Counted from the first letter of the stretch, positions 25,874 through 35,096 are shown. The stretch: DNA of 64,000 bases from Metabacillus indicus LMG 22858 (GCF_000708755.2 NZ_JGVU02000002.1:1674001-1738000); one strand, 5' to 3'. Notes: generated by a model not told the origin, from the letters alone. Numbers and translations are program-made.

Positions 25874-27223
25874 ATGACATTGAAAAAAGGATTTATGGCA
25901 GGCGTATTAAGTACTGCACTTTGTGCTTCTGCAGTATTTGGAGGGGCCGCTGCAACAGGATCTGCCCAGGCTCCGGAAAAAAGCTATCTGGTCGTTTTCA
26001 AAAATGAAAACACTCTTCCATCAGGCTATCAGGAGCTGATTGCAAAAGCTGGAGGGAAAGTAAGCGACAAGCTTGAAAAGGTTGGTGCAGTGGAGGTTTC
26101 TTCTGCTAACCCGGACTTTTTGACAGCCATTAAAAAATCCTCCAGCGTGCAGGATGCAGGTGTCCAAAAGAAGCTTTACCCAGAATCACCTGTTGTTGAA
26201 GCAGCCTTTACGCCTGAAGCAGATGCAAGTGCAGATTTATATAATTCTCTGCAATGGGATATTAAACAAGTAACCAACAATGGCGAATCATGGACACTTC
26301 CAGGCGGAACAGGAAAATCCGTCGATGGGAATGATATCGTCGTAGGGGTCATCGACACAGGCATTGATTACACTCACCCGGATTTAAAAGACAATTATGC
26401 GTACGGGAAATCGTTCGTTCCAGGCTATCCAGATGCGATGGACCAGAACAGCCACGGTACACATGTTGCAGGATCAATTGCAGCAAAAGGCCGCACAATG
26501 GGTGTAGGTCCTGACTTGAAAGTAGCGGCTTACCGCGTATTTGGTCCAACAGGCGGAGCTGAAACAGCGCATATCGCAGAAGCGCTTATGACGGCTGCAG
26601 ATGACAATGTGGATGTTGTCAACATGTCGCTTGGAGGCTACGATTGGTTCCAAAACCCTGAATATGCAACTAAAGACACTGTAGCAGACGTTAGACTTTT
26701 CAACAGAGCGATTCAATACGCCATCAAGAAGGGTGTAACGGTTGTCGGATCTGCAGGAAACAATGCTCTTGACATCAGCAGCCCAGGAAAGCTTTCCGGC
26801 GATGATAACGGCGCTACACACAGAAGTCCGAGCAGCCAGAGCATGATTCGCGTTTCTGCAGGCGGTCAGCTTAAAAACCTTGCTTTTTACTCGAATTACG
26901 GCGTTGGAAAAATTGATGTGATCGCTCCCGGCGGTGATTTAGGACCGAATTATGATCCAGCTACGGGCGCAGGAAGAGACAATACGTACCTGTGCTTAGC
27001 TACAATTCCTGGCGGAGGATACGGATACAAAGGAGGCACATCCATGGCTGCTCCAAAAGCCGCAGCACTTGCAGGTGTCATTATCGCGCAGCATGGAAAG
27101 GACAAGCTATCTCCTTCCCAAGTCAAACACATCGTCCAATCTTCTTCTGAAGATTTGTTCAAAAATGGATATGACGGCGCGGCAGGACACGGTTTAATCA
27201 ATGCCGTTAACGCTTTAAAATAA
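25874..27223 (+). CDS. Secreted S8 subtilase
   Basis: A 449-aa preproprotease. Signal peptide MTLKKGFMAGVLSTALCASA ending near GSAQA (about 33), an I9-type propeptide (SYLVVFKNENTLPSGYQ, about 38-110) and the catalytic domain with Asp in VIDTGIDYTHPDL (about 165), His in NSHGTHVAG (about 198) and Ser in GGTSMAAPKAAALAG (about 395). Pro is followed by Lys, not the usual His, in the serine motif, which is characteristic of lantibiotic leader peptidases and some relatives. GGGGGATAC precedes the ATG. No lantibiotic gene is adjacent, so it is probably a general extracellular or wall protease. Its base composition is more AT-rich upstream. Confidence 0.85.
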   Translation: MTLKKGFMAGVLSTALCASAVFGGAAATGSAQAPEKSYLVVFKNENTLPSGYQELIAKAGGKVSDKLEKVGAVEVSSANPDFLTAIKKSSSVQDAGVQKKLYPESPVVEAAFTPEADASADLYNSLQWDIKQVTNNGESWTLPGGTGKSVDGNDIVVGVIDTGIDYTHPDLKDNYAYGKSFVPGYPDAMDQNSHGTHVAGSIAAKGRTMGVGPDLKVAAYRVFGPTGGAETAHIAEALMTAADDNVDVVNMSLGGYDWFQNPEYATKDTVADVRLFNRAIQYAIKKGVTVVGSAGNNALDISSPGKLSGDDNGATHRSPSSQSMIRVSAGGQLKNLAFYSNYGVGKIDVIAPGGDLGPNYDPATGAGRDNTYLCLATIPGGGYGYKGGTSMAAPKAAALAGVIIAQHGKDKLSPSQVKHIVQSSSEDLFKNGYDGAAGHGLINAVNALK

Positions 27224-27228
27224 GCACC

Positions 27229-27260
27229 AAAAAGAGCTGGGCAGCTGCCCAGCTCTTTTT
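27229..27260. terminator. Bidirectional terminator downstream of the subtilase
   Basis: AAAAAGAGCTGGGC and GCCCAGCTCTTTTT form a perfect 14-bp stem around AGCT, with U-runs both ways. Confidence 0.9.
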
Positions 27261-28236
27261 AATATTCTTCATAGACATAAGGCTCTTTCGGCTGCTCAAT
27301 CTTCTTGATTGACTGAATCTCGACACTCGGCAGCGTCCAGTCTTTAAACTTCACACTCTTTATTTTCCCGCTTACTTTTACCCATTCATCCTGTTCATAT
27401 GTCTTTCCGTCTTCAATGGATGCAAGCGTTCCATACACAGAAGCATCCGCTACACAGCAGGATAGGCCAAACCTCGCGACAACAAACTGGTCTTCTTCAA
27501 ATCCCTCTTCTCTGTAGACAAATCCGAGCATTTCCACTTCTTTGCCTTCAAACTTCTGAGGGTTTTTATCTAATATATTGGTCATGGCGATATAGTTTTT
27601 TTCTGTCAGGACGATTTTGTCCATTTTCAGCATTTTGGCTTCCAGCTCTTCGTAATAACCTTCAGGCGGTGCCTGAATCTGGAATCCGTCCGGATGCTCA
27701 AGAGGTGCGTCCGGACTTGATGCAGGAGACTGCGTTTTTTCCTCTACGCGTTCCTCAAGCTGCTTCATATACTCATCCGGATCCTGCAAGTACAGATCAG
27801 CAAGGTCTTTATCCATCTGAGCGTCTTCTTCTGATCCGGCCTGCTGCTCCTGAGACTGGGCCAGACCGTTTTTAAAGCCGCGCTTTGCAGCAATTGAGCT
27901 GTCAAGAACGGTGTCAGGAAAAACAAACCCTGTTACAACCGGAAAAATAAAAAATGAATAGATAACAAGCGACTGAATCGGCGAACTTTTTCCTGAATGA
28001 TCAAAACCGCAGTTGCAGTAAAGCTCTTCTGTTTTTTTGCTGCCGCTTCTCCAGATTTGAACAACACCGAGAACTAAAAACGTGACAACAGCAAAATAGA
28101 TAAACGGAAGCATCCGGGGGGCAATGAAATTCCGGATGTCACCAGTGACGATGAGTTTAAAAAGAAGCATCGTAAAGCCCATCAGGATAATGCCGCGCAA
28201 ATATAAGTGAAAACGGTAATCTCTTTCCTTTTCCAT
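27259..28236 (-). CDS. TIGR03943-family putative permease subunit (YcgQ-like)
   Basis: A 325-aa protein with about four N-terminal hydrophobic helices, an acidic glutamine-rich linker and a C-terminal soluble domain (EVEMLGFVYREEGFEEDQFVVARF, CCVADASVYG). This is the TIGR03943/COG3689 partner of DUF318 permeases; its stop lies 12 bases from the start of the partner permease upstream. The pair is often encoded near zinc-response genes and has been proposed to move metal; substrate unproven. Confidence 0.82.
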   Translation of the reverse strand: MEKERDYRFHLYLRGIILMGFTMLLFKLIVTGDIRNFIAPRMLPFIYFAVVTFLVLGVVQIWRSGSKKTEELYCNCGFDHSGKSSPIQSLVIYSFFIFPVVTGFVFPDTVLDSSIAAKRGFKNGLAQSQEQQAGSEEDAQMDKDLADLYLQDPDEYMKQLEERVEEKTQSPASSPDAPLEHPDGFQIQAPPEGYYEELEAKMLKMDKIVLTEKNYIAMTNILDKNPQKFEGKEVEMLGFVYREEGFEEDQFVVARFGLSCCVADASVYGTLASIEDGKTYEQDEWVKVSGKIKSVKFKDWTLPSVEIQSIKKIEQPKEPYVYEEY

Positions 28237-28248
28237 TGGTTTTCCTCC

Positions 28249-29256
28249 TTACAGGATTACCTGCTGGTAAACCAGCACGGATAGATAAACAGCTGCTGTT
28301 ACAATGGCAATAAAGGCAAAAACAAATTTTGCTCTGAAGAAAGCGAACAGCATGATTGTATTTTTCAAATCGATCATTGGTCCATAAACCAGAAATGCAA
28401 GCAGGGAGCCTGCAGTAAATGTTCCGCCGAAAGAGGCAGCCACAAACGCATCTGCTTCCGAACAGAGCGAAAGAATGTAGGCAAATGCCATCATAATTGC
28501 TGGAGACAGGAATTCACTTGAACCAAGATCCGTCAGCAGGGAGCGGTCAAGGAACGTCTGGAAGACACTTGCGATGAACGCACCCAGAATGAGGTATTTC
28601 CCCATTTCAAAAAACTCATCGCTTGCATGGAACAGTGTTTCTTTCCATTTGCTGACCCCTTTTACTGGTTCAGAAGATACAGTTCTTCCAACAAGCTCCT
28701 CTCTCGTCCATTTCAGCTGATCTCGGTTTTTAAAAATCAAATAGACCGCGAGTCCGACTAAGATGGCGACGATAAAAGCAAGTCCCATGCGTCCGTACAC
28801 AATTTCTTTTGATGACTGAAAGGCATAGTATGTAGACGCGAAGACGACAGGATTTAGTATCGGAGCAGAAACCAGGAATACAATTCCGATATGAAGCGGC
28901 ATGCCTTTTTTTATTAACCGTCTCACAATCGGAACGATGGCACACTCGCAGACAGGAAAAATAATGCCCAGCAGTGCTGCAGGAAACAGGGCAATGACAG
29001 CATTTTTAGGAAGGTATTTTTGAATCATCTCTTCCGATACAAATGACTGAATTAAAGCAGAAACGAAAACCCCAAGCAGGATAAAGGGAATGGCTTCAAG
29101 CACTATGCTCAGGAAAATCGTGTTTAAGTTTAAGAACGATTTAGGTGCATCAATCTGGAAGCTTCCGAAATCTATGAATATAAAAAGATAAATAAACAAC
29201 CCTATTAATGCAAGAGCGAGAGACTCCTTCACAATAGAAAACGCCGGTTTTTTCAT
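28249..29256 (-). CDS. DUF318/COG0701 permease (YcgR-like)
   Basis: A 335-aa polytopic permease with two symmetric halves of about four helices each. CECAIVPIVRRLIKKGMP and NPVVFASTYYAF in the first half and EADAFVAASFGG in the second are family signatures; the Cys-containing CEC and the CSEADAF loop could bind metal. It is the first gene of a two-gene operon with the TIGR03943 gene. A Zur-type box at 29378-29400 lies 120 bases upstream in the divergent intergenic region and could act on both sides. Confidence 0.83.
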   Translation of the reverse strand: MKKPAFSIVKESLALALIGLFIYLFIFIDFGSFQIDAPKSFLNLNTIFLSIVLEAIPFILLGVFVSALIQSFVSEEMIQKYLPKNAVIALFPAALLGIIFPVCECAIVPIVRRLIKKGMPLHIGIVFLVSAPILNPVVFASTYYAFQSSKEIVYGRMGLAFIVAILVGLAVYLIFKNRDQLKWTREELVGRTVSSEPVKGVSKWKETLFHASDEFFEMGKYLILGAFIASVFQTFLDRSLLTDLGSSEFLSPAIMMAFAYILSLCSEADAFVAASFGGTFTAGSLLAFLVYGPMIDLKNTIMLFAFFRAKFVFAFIAIVTAAVYLSVLVYQQVIL

Positions 29257-29345
29257 CTCTAATCTCCAATCCTATTATTTCTCCTAGCATTATAGCATAC
29301 GGGGCCAGTCCATAAATTATGCAATTTCATGACAAATCCCCCCTA

Positions 29346-29400
29346 TTGTAAAATTCGTTGGAATTAGGTAAACTAATTAAATCGTAACAGTTACGTTTTA
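29346..29400 (+). promoter_or_regulatory. Promoter and Zur-type box upstream of the FAD/NAD(P) gene
   Basis: TTGTAA (29346-29351) and TAAACT (29369-29374) are 17 bases apart. The box AAATCGTAAC-A-GTTACGTTTT (29379-29399) follows at the predicted start point and abuts the RBS. It has C/G instead of T/A beside the centre compared with the CGTAATNATTACG core found at the other sites. Confidence 0.6.
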
Positions 29401-29411
29401 GGAGTGGAATT

Positions 29412-30569
29412 ATGTACGAATGGATCATTATCGGAGGCGGAGTCCAGGGAATGACAATGGCTTCTTTTCTTCTGCAAAGCAAGAAAACGGAGGCGGAAAA
29501 ATTGAGGGTGATTGATCCCCACTCCAAGCCTCTTGAAAACTGGAGAAACTGTACTGAAGCGATATCTATGCCATTTTTGCGGTCTCCTTCTGTTCACCAT
29601 ATTGAGATGAATCCCTTTGGACTTGAGCGCTTTTCCAAACAGCAGGGACATCACGGTTTCTACGGCAGGTTTAAAAGACCTTCGCTGGAATTATTTAAAA
29701 CACACTGCGATCACATATACCGGGAATTGAATCTTGAAAACTGCTGGATTCAGGGCCGTACAAAAACACTTAATAAAACAGGTGAACATTGGAAGGTTAC
29801 CCTTGCAGACGGGAAAACGCTGATTTCTGAAAATGTGGTCCTGGCCATTGGAATTGGAGAACAGCCCCATTGGCCTGAGTGGGCTGAAGCAGCGAAGAAG
29901 AATTTTGACCATATCTATCATATTTTCGATAAGAATCTGAATCTTGGTAATCTGCCCGGTCCTGTTGTAGTCATCGGCGGCGGCATGACGGCAGCCCACT
30001 TATCTAATAAGCTTGCAGGGCTTTATCCGGGAGAAGTGACGATGCTGAAGCGCCATCCATTCAGAGTTAAACTCTTCGATAGTGATCCCGGATGGCTCGG
30101 ACCGAAAAAGCAGCGTACATTCAGAATGAACGCTGACTACACAAGCAGACGCAATCACATAAAGTCAGCAAGGCACCGCGGCTCCATTACCAGGGATCTG
30201 CAAATGAAGCTTCATCATTTAAAAAAGCGCGGCATGCTGGAATGGAAGGACTTTGAAGTTGAACAGGCGGCTGCAGACGGGAAGACACTTACCCTTCACG
30301 GAAAAGACAGCAGTCTCATTCAGGCGGGTTCAGTCATTCTGGCAACCGGATTTATGCCTTCACTACCCGGAAAAGAGTGGATAAACCCCTTAATAGAACG
30401 TGAGAAATTAACATGCGCCGACTGCGGATATCCAATTGTAAATGAGCATCTGCAGTGGGACCGGGGACTGTATGTAACAGGTGCCCTCGCAGAACTGCAG
30501 GTAGGTCCAATTGCACGAAACATATCAGGTGCCCGGCAGGCTGCAGAACTGATTTTATCCGGCCTTTAA
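29412..30569 (+). CDS. FAD/NAD(P)-binding oxidoreductase under Zur-type box
   Basis: A 385-aa flavoprotein with two dinucleotide folds: IIIGGGVQGMTMAS at the N-terminus (FAD) and VVVIGGGMTAAHLSNKLAG (about 193, NAD(P)H), and the FATGF-like ILATGFMP (about 313). The arrangement resembles N-hydroxylating (SidA/IucD/PvdA-like) and other class B flavin monooxygenases, but it is shorter and the substrate is unknown. CADCG near the C-terminus (about 337) may bind metal. GGAGTGG lies next to the Zur-type operator. folE2 follows 84 bases downstream. Confidence 0.75.
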   Translation: MYEWIIIGGGVQGMTMASFLLQSKKTEAEKLRVIDPHSKPLENWRNCTEAISMPFLRSPSVHHIEMNPFGLERFSKQQGHHGFYGRFKRPSLELFKTHCDHIYRELNLENCWIQGRTKTLNKTGEHWKVTLADGKTLISENVVLAIGIGEQPHWPEWAEAAKKNFDHIYHIFDKNLNLGNLPGPVVVIGGGMTAAHLSNKLAGLYPGEVTMLKRHPFRVKLFDSDPGWLGPKKQRTFRMNADYTSRRNHIKSARHRGSITRDLQMKLHHLKKRGMLEWKDFEVEQAAADGKTLTLHGKDSSLIQAGSVILATGFMPSLPGKEWINPLIEREKLTCADCGYPIVNEHLQWDRGLYVTGALAELQVGPIARNISGARQAAELILSGL

Positions 30570-30653
30570 CCACTATTGAGCATTTTTCATTGCCGTAATC
30601 TTTCATTGTACAGTATACTCTCTAGTATTGAGGCACTCGAGAGGAGATCATCT

Positions 30654-31556
30654 ATGAAAAGAGAATTACAGTTACCGCCCAAAAAAGAGAGACACAGACT
30701 ATTTGGGTCAGTAGGACCCGGCTTGAAAACAAAACCTGTTGAAAAGGACAAAATGCCGGATCTGCAAAATTCAAAAAAAGACTTTTTATTTCATATAAAT
30801 GCTGTCGGCATCAGCAATGTAAAATATCCCGTTGTGATCCAATCTTCGCTGTCACCTGAACAGCAAACAACAGTGGCTGCATTTAAAATGACGTCATCCA
30901 TCTCATATGAAGCAAAAGGAACCAACATGAGCCGTTTCACAGAACAGCTTGAGAAATACCGCTTAAACGGCGGTTTCACCATGTCCATCAATGAACTCTA
31001 TGACTTTACGAAAGAGCTTGCTGAACGATTGAAACAAAAGGATGCTGAAATTGACGTGACCTTCCCATGGTTTTACGAGCGTAAAGGACCAAGCTCGGAA
31101 CTTGCCGGCTTAAACCATGCCACTGCCGGCATGAAAATCCACTATGAAGAAGGCAAAGGCTTCACAGCCAGTGCAAAGCTTACATGTGCAGTGACAACAC
31201 TCTGCCCGTGCTCGAAGGAAATCAGTGAGTACAGCGCCCATAATCAGCGCGGATTCATCACGATGGAAGTAGAATTTGCAGAAGGCTACAACGAAGAGCG
31301 TGACTGGAAAGAGGCGCTGCTGGCAGCAGCGGAAACTAACGCAAGCGCCATGATCCACCCGGTCCTTAAACGTCCGGATGAAAAAATGGTCACAGAAACA
31401 GCGTATGAAAATCCGCGCTTCGTGGAAGACATGGTCCGCCTCGTTGCAGCAGACCTTTACGAGCTTGATTTTGTTTCAGCCTTCCGCGTCGAATGCCGGA
31501 ACGAAGAATCCATTCATCTGCATGATGCCATTGCAGAATTGTCGTACCGGAAATAA
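30654..31556 (+). CDS. folE2: GTP cyclohydrolase FolE2 (type IB)
   Basis: A 300-aa enzyme making 7,8-dihydroneopterin triphosphate from GTP for folate synthesis. Family landmarks: the N-terminal RHRLFGSVGPGLKTKPVEKD, the catalytic Cys region TTLCPCSKEISEYSAHNQRG (about 178-197) and ENPRFVEDM (about 250). FolE2 works with Mn or other metals and replaces zinc-dependent FolE during zinc limitation; B. subtilis folE2 is in the Zur regulon. GAGGAG precedes the ATG at 30654. TTGCCG-N18-TATACT just upstream may be an internal promoter, so control may come from the box before the flavoprotein or be independent. Confidence 0.92.
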   Translation: MKRELQLPPKKERHRLFGSVGPGLKTKPVEKDKMPDLQNSKKDFLFHINAVGISNVKYPVVIQSSLSPEQQTTVAAFKMTSSISYEAKGTNMSRFTEQLEKYRLNGGFTMSINELYDFTKELAERLKQKDAEIDVTFPWFYERKGPSSELAGLNHATAGMKIHYEEGKGFTASAKLTCAVTTLCPCSKEISEYSAHNQRGFITMEVEFAEGYNEERDWKEALLAAAETNASAMIHPVLKRPDEKMVTETAYENPRFVEDMVRLVAADLYELDFVSAFRVECRNEESIHLHDAIAELSYRK

Positions 31557-31567
31557 ATATGCAGCTT

Positions 31568-31598
31568 GAGATGCCTGATAATGGGCATCTCTTTTTTA
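31568..31598 (+). terminator. Terminator of folE2
   Basis: GAGATGCC pairs with GGGCATCTC around TGATAAT, followed by TTTTTT. Confidence 0.85.
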
Positions 31599-31604
31599 TG
31601 CACA

Positions 31605-31643
31605 TAAAAAAGGCTGTTCATCCGCAGTCGAATGAACAGCCTT
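31605..31643 (-). terminator. Terminator of the OatA-like gene
   Basis: On the minus strand AGGCTGTTCAT pairs with ATGAACAGCCT around a 10-base loop, followed by TTTTTT. Confidence 0.82.
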
Positions 31644-31648
31644 CTCTT

Positions 31649-33430
31649 CTATTTTTCTTTATTGACTGATTCGGCAATCAGATCTGTCAAAGCCTCCGCG
31701 CCTGTTTTCCCCAGATGGACTCCGTCATCCCCGAAATATTCAGGATGATCAATGGACTCTGAATACCAGTCAATCAGTGTAACATTTTCGTTTTGCTCTG
31801 CTTTTTCCTGCAGCAGACGGTTTACGCTGCTTTCCCATTCTTTCGGCACCCGGGTGTTCACCAAATAGACTTCGGCTTCTGAGAACGAATCAAGCAATTC
31901 TTCCAGCTGGTTCTCCGGGAAGTATCCGTTGGTTCCGAGATGAATGACAACCGCTTTATTCTGCTCATTGTATTCATCATATTCAGGAGCAAGACTGACC
32001 GCCTGGCGCATCTGTCTGCCAATCTCAGCATCTATCGTAATGCGAGGATACTCTTCTTGAAGATTTGAAGCTATATCAATCATGACAGAATCACCTATGG
32101 CGAGGACTTCCTTATCAGATGGCTCCTCTGTCTTCGGCTCCTCTTTTTCTGAAGAATCGTCATTCTGTGATTTCTCCTGCTTATCACTGATTTTGACCTG
32201 CTTAGGAGAAGAGTGCATTTCTTTTTTCTCCCCTTCAACAATCCCAAGTGCTCCGGCGGCAAAGAAAACAAATAGAACAGAAACGACAAGTGACGCTGCT
32301 TTCCTTGATAGAGAAAAGTCTGTCCAGGTCAGCTTGATAAATCCCCTGAAGCCCTCTCTTCTTACAGGTACTTCTATCAGCCGGTATGAAAGCTCTGCGA
32401 TGACCAGGATCAGCAGAAGCTGCAGCCCGACTCTCCAGTAAACCGGATTTCCGATTTCATGGACGGGCGTGCCAAGCACAATGACAGGGTAATGCCACAG
32501 GTAAATGCCGTATGACCGCGTCCCGATCCAGCGCAGGGGTTTAAAAGAGAGAATCTTCCCCAAATAGCTGACAGGATGACTGACGGCTCCAATCAGAACG
32601 GCTGCGTTAAGACAGATTAAAAACATTCCGCCTCTGTACAAAAACGGCTGATATTCAGTGACAAAATGAAAGCAGGCAAGGAGAATTCCAAAAGCGGCGA
32701 AACTGATGACATTCAGAGACACCTTATGTCCAATTGGCACCCTGCCTGAAGACAAACGCTTCATTGGCCATACAAGAGCCAGGACACAGCCTGCAAGAAG
32801 CTCAAATGCCCTCGTATCGGTTCCATAATAGACGCGGCTCGGATCTGTTCCGTCCTGAAAGAGAACAGCCATTAAAACCGCTGAGCAAACAGCTAAACCC
32901 GCTATGGCAGCCGCCAGTTTCAGCCGCTTTTTAAAGACAAACAGACCGGCTGCAAGCAAGATTGGCCAAATGATATAAAACTGTTCTTCTATGGCAAGCG
33001 ACCACAGGTTTTTAAAAGGTGACGGCGATCCAAATTGATCAAAGTAAGAAAGATCATTAAAAATGTACCACCAGTTGCTGACGTAGAACAGGGACGAAAC
33101 GGCATCACCGCGAAGCGTGCCCATAAGCTCTCTGTCAAAAAACATCACCCATACAAACGTTGCCGTAATCATAACGAAAGCGGCAGGAAGCAGCCGTCTT
33201 AACCTTCCTGTCCAAAATGCAGCAAAGTTCAGCTGCAGCGTCTCTCCTTTTTCCGGGAGGATCATAGATGTAATTAAATAACCTGATAAAACAAAGAAAA
33301 CATCAACCCCCAAAAATCCTCCCTTTGCAAAACCAAGATGAAAATGATAGGCAATGACCGTCATGACGGCAATTGCCCGAAGTCCATCCAGCGCAGGGAT
33401 GTAGCGGCGGTTATCCGTTTGGCGAAACAT
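31649..33430 (-). CDS. OatA-type membrane acyltransferase
   Basis: A 593-aa two-domain enzyme. Residues about 1-375 are an acyltransferase-3 domain with around ten helices; the catalytic His is in AYHFHLGF (about 29) and the DGLRAIAV and FFVLSGYLI signatures are present. After a charged linker (about 395-430) follows an SGNH esterase domain with GDSV (Ser about 441), HLGTNG (Asn about 505) and the Asp/His dyad in DDGVHLGKTG (about 570). Such proteins O-acetylate peptidoglycan or teichoic acid, conferring lysozyme resistance. GGAGGAG lies 6 bases before the ATG at 33430. Confidence 0.87.
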   Translation of the reverse strand: MFRQTDNRRYIPALDGLRAIAVMTVIAYHFHLGFAKGGFLGVDVFFVLSGYLITSMILPEKGETLQLNFAAFWTGRLRRLLPAAFVMITATFVWVMFFDRELMGTLRGDAVSSLFYVSNWWYIFNDLSYFDQFGSPSPFKNLWSLAIEEQFYIIWPILLAAGLFVFKKRLKLAAAIAGLAVCSAVLMAVLFQDGTDPSRVYYGTDTRAFELLAGCVLALVWPMKRLSSGRVPIGHKVSLNVISFAAFGILLACFHFVTEYQPFLYRGGMFLICLNAAVLIGAVSHPVSYLGKILSFKPLRWIGTRSYGIYLWHYPVIVLGTPVHEIGNPVYWRVGLQLLLILVIAELSYRLIEVPVRREGFRGFIKLTWTDFSLSRKAASLVVSVLFVFFAAGALGIVEGEKKEMHSSPKQVKISDKQEKSQNDDSSEKEEPKTEEPSDKEVLAIGDSVMIDIASNLQEEYPRITIDAEIGRQMRQAVSLAPEYDEYNEQNKAVVIHLGTNGYFPENQLEELLDSFSEAEVYLVNTRVPKEWESSVNRLLQEKAEQNENVTLIDWYSESIDHPEYFGDDGVHLGKTGAEALTDLIAESVNKEK

Positions 33431-33703
33431 GATTAACTCCTCCAATATTCTGCTGAAACCTCTAGTTGTTTCTTATTCTATGTATCTTTTATTTTCATTC
33501 AGATGCTCTCTGATTGTTCGCTTCTGTGAATCTGACTTCTATCCTCCCTTTTCCACTGCAAGAAGTTATTTCATATTTTAATTGTTCCATTTTAACAGAA
33601 GGAAATTTAAACAATCAATGATCTTTACGCAACGAATAACGTTTTTTAATCATACTGACACAAATCGGGTGAAAGGATCTATGAAATGACGTTTTTTTAC
33701 AGG
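33431..33703. other. Gene-free gap, no element recognised
   Basis: AT-rich sequence between the OatA-like gene and the prefix-domain gene. It must hold the OatA-like promoter on the minus strand, but no convincing -35/-10 pair, operator or structured RNA was identified. Confidence 0.5.
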
Positions 33704-33739
33704 AAAACAGCACCTGTCCTTTAAGGATAAGTGCTGTTC
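33704..33739 (-). terminator. Terminator of the PadR/prefix-domain operon
   Basis: On the minus strand GAACAGCAC and GTGCTGTTTTC pair around an inner TCCTT/AAGGA stem; weak U-run. Confidence 0.65.
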
Positions 33740-33745
33740 ACGCAA

Positions 33746-34615
33746 TCAGCTTATAGTTTCCTGCAATCGTTTCGTATGACGCCCTAAAGATGCCCAGAGA
33801 GCCCAAAGGATGATTGCAATAGTAGAGAAAAAGAGAGGAAACTTATAAAAATCAAGCAGTGATGGACCATAATTCTCCATCTGCAGCTGTTTTTCAATCA
33901 CAGATTCATAGGAAGTTTTATATTCATATTGGACAATCCATTTGTCATTCGCTTTGACTACCGTTCCGTAATCATAATCGCTCGGTTTAATTTCCGCCTT
34001 ATCCTCGATTGTGCCCTCACTGCCTATTACCGCCGCTGCCCGCTCATAGTCAATTGGAAAATGATTGACCGGCTCTTGCAGCGCCTGCATGTTTTCCTGC
34101 AGCCAGTCCTCTAATCCTTTAACTGGAAAGACAGCAATGAGATTCAGTCTATTCTCATACTTATCGTAAACTCCCGTCAGTTTTTCCTCATCTGCCGGTG
34201 ATAGTTCACTTGAATTTTGTATAACTTCATACACATCTTCCATCATTCTTTCTTTATCTTCTCCCACGAAATCCATCTGCTTTAATTCGTTATTAAACTC
34301 ATTTTGTTCCATAATTGAAAATACGAGAAAGATACATCCAAGCACAAAAGCAAGTACAGCAATTGTTTTTAAATAGCGGAGAAATGTTTTCTGAACGTGA
34401 AAAAACTCCGATAATCCTTTCACAATGTGCTGCTTTCCTCCAAAATTTTCGATTGCTATACGGACAGCAGCATCTTCCGAATGTCCTTCTGCTTTCAGCT
34501 CTTGCACACTTTCCATTAAGTGCGACCGCATTTCCTGCATCAGATCTTCAATCTCCTGTCTGTTGCCTGAAACATCCTTATAAATTGAAGTAACATATTT
34601 TTCAATTTGCTTCAT
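33746..34615 (-). CDS. Permease-prefix-domain membrane protein
   Basis: A 289-aa protein. The first 75 residues (IYKDVSGNRQEIEDLMQEMRSHL...AIENFGG) are the permease prefix domain 1/DUF1700-like helical domain found next to PadR regulators. Two transmembrane helices (about 83-103 and 265-283) enclose an extracytoplasmic domain of roughly 160 residues. Probably a PadR-controlled sensor or stress protein. Its start overlaps the PadR gene by 14 bases. Confidence 0.78.
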   Translation of the reverse strand: MKQIEKYVTSIYKDVSGNRQEIEDLMQEMRSHLMESVQELKAEGHSEDAAVRIAIENFGGKQHIVKGLSEFFHVQKTFLRYLKTIAVLAFVLGCIFLVFSIMEQNEFNNELKQMDFVGEDKERMMEDVYEVIQNSSELSPADEEKLTGVYDKYENRLNLIAVFPVKGLEDWLQENMQALQEPVNHFPIDYERAAAVIGSEGTIEDKAEIKPSDYDYGTVVKANDKWIVQYEYKTSYESVIEKQLQMENYGPSLLDFYKFPLFFSTIAIILWALWASLGRHTKRLQETIS

Positions 34616-34952
34616 ATGAATCCTGCCCTCCCAGAAATGAATCCATCATTTTTTTAACAAAATCCCACTCTTTTCGCTTATCTTCAAAACCATCAAGCCC
34701 CAATTGTGTCAGCTTATAATATTTGCGCCTTCCTCCCGGACCCTGTTCTTCGCCCCAGTAAGATGAAATCCACTTGTTTTTTTCCAGCCTCTTCAAGGAT
34801 AAATAGAGGGTAGCTTCCTTTAATTCAAACTGATTATCGCTTTTTTCCCGCACCATTTTTGCCAGCTCATAGCCGTACATATCCCGGTTTTTAAGTAATG
34901 ACAAAAGTATCGTATCAATATGGCCCTTTAAAACCTCTTTATTAATTTCCAT
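34602..34952 (-). CDS. PadR-family transcriptional regulator
   Basis: A 116-aa winged-helix regulator with LLSLLKNRDMYGYELAKMV, EATLYLSLKRLEKNKWI (recognition helix and wing) and RRKYYKLTQLG, the PadR hallmark. Subfamily without a long C-terminal domain. It probably represses its own operon with the overlapping membrane protein gene; no operator was assigned, though the AT-rich repeat ATAATATAA upstream is a candidate region. Confidence 0.88.
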   Translation of the reverse strand: MEINKEVLKGHIDTILLSLLKNRDMYGYELAKMVREKSDNQFELKEATLYLSLKRLEKNKWISSYWGEEQGPGGRRKYYKLTQLGLDGFEDKRKEWDFVKKMMDSFLGGQDSYEAN

Positions 34953-35051
34953 TTATAAACACCTCTTACATATAATATAAAATTTATTACCTAATAATGC
35001 AAGGTATTATTATAAAAAAAAATACATTGCAATAAATGTTACTTTTTCAGC

Positions 35052-35085
35052 AAAAAAAAAGCGTCTACCCTAATGGAGTAAACAC
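35052..35085 (-). terminator. Terminator of the yoaS-yozG-yoaT operon
   Basis: On the minus strand GTGTTTACTCC pairs with GGGTAGACGC (some G-U) around ATTA, followed by TTTTTTTTT. Confidence 0.75.
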
Positions 35086-35096
35086 CAGTTATACGT

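Noticed and set aside
29379-29399. Box before the flavoprotein as a Fur or PerR site
   Set aside because: The CGTAA/TTACG arms fit the Zur core; Fur and PerR sites have ATAAT/ATTAT arms.
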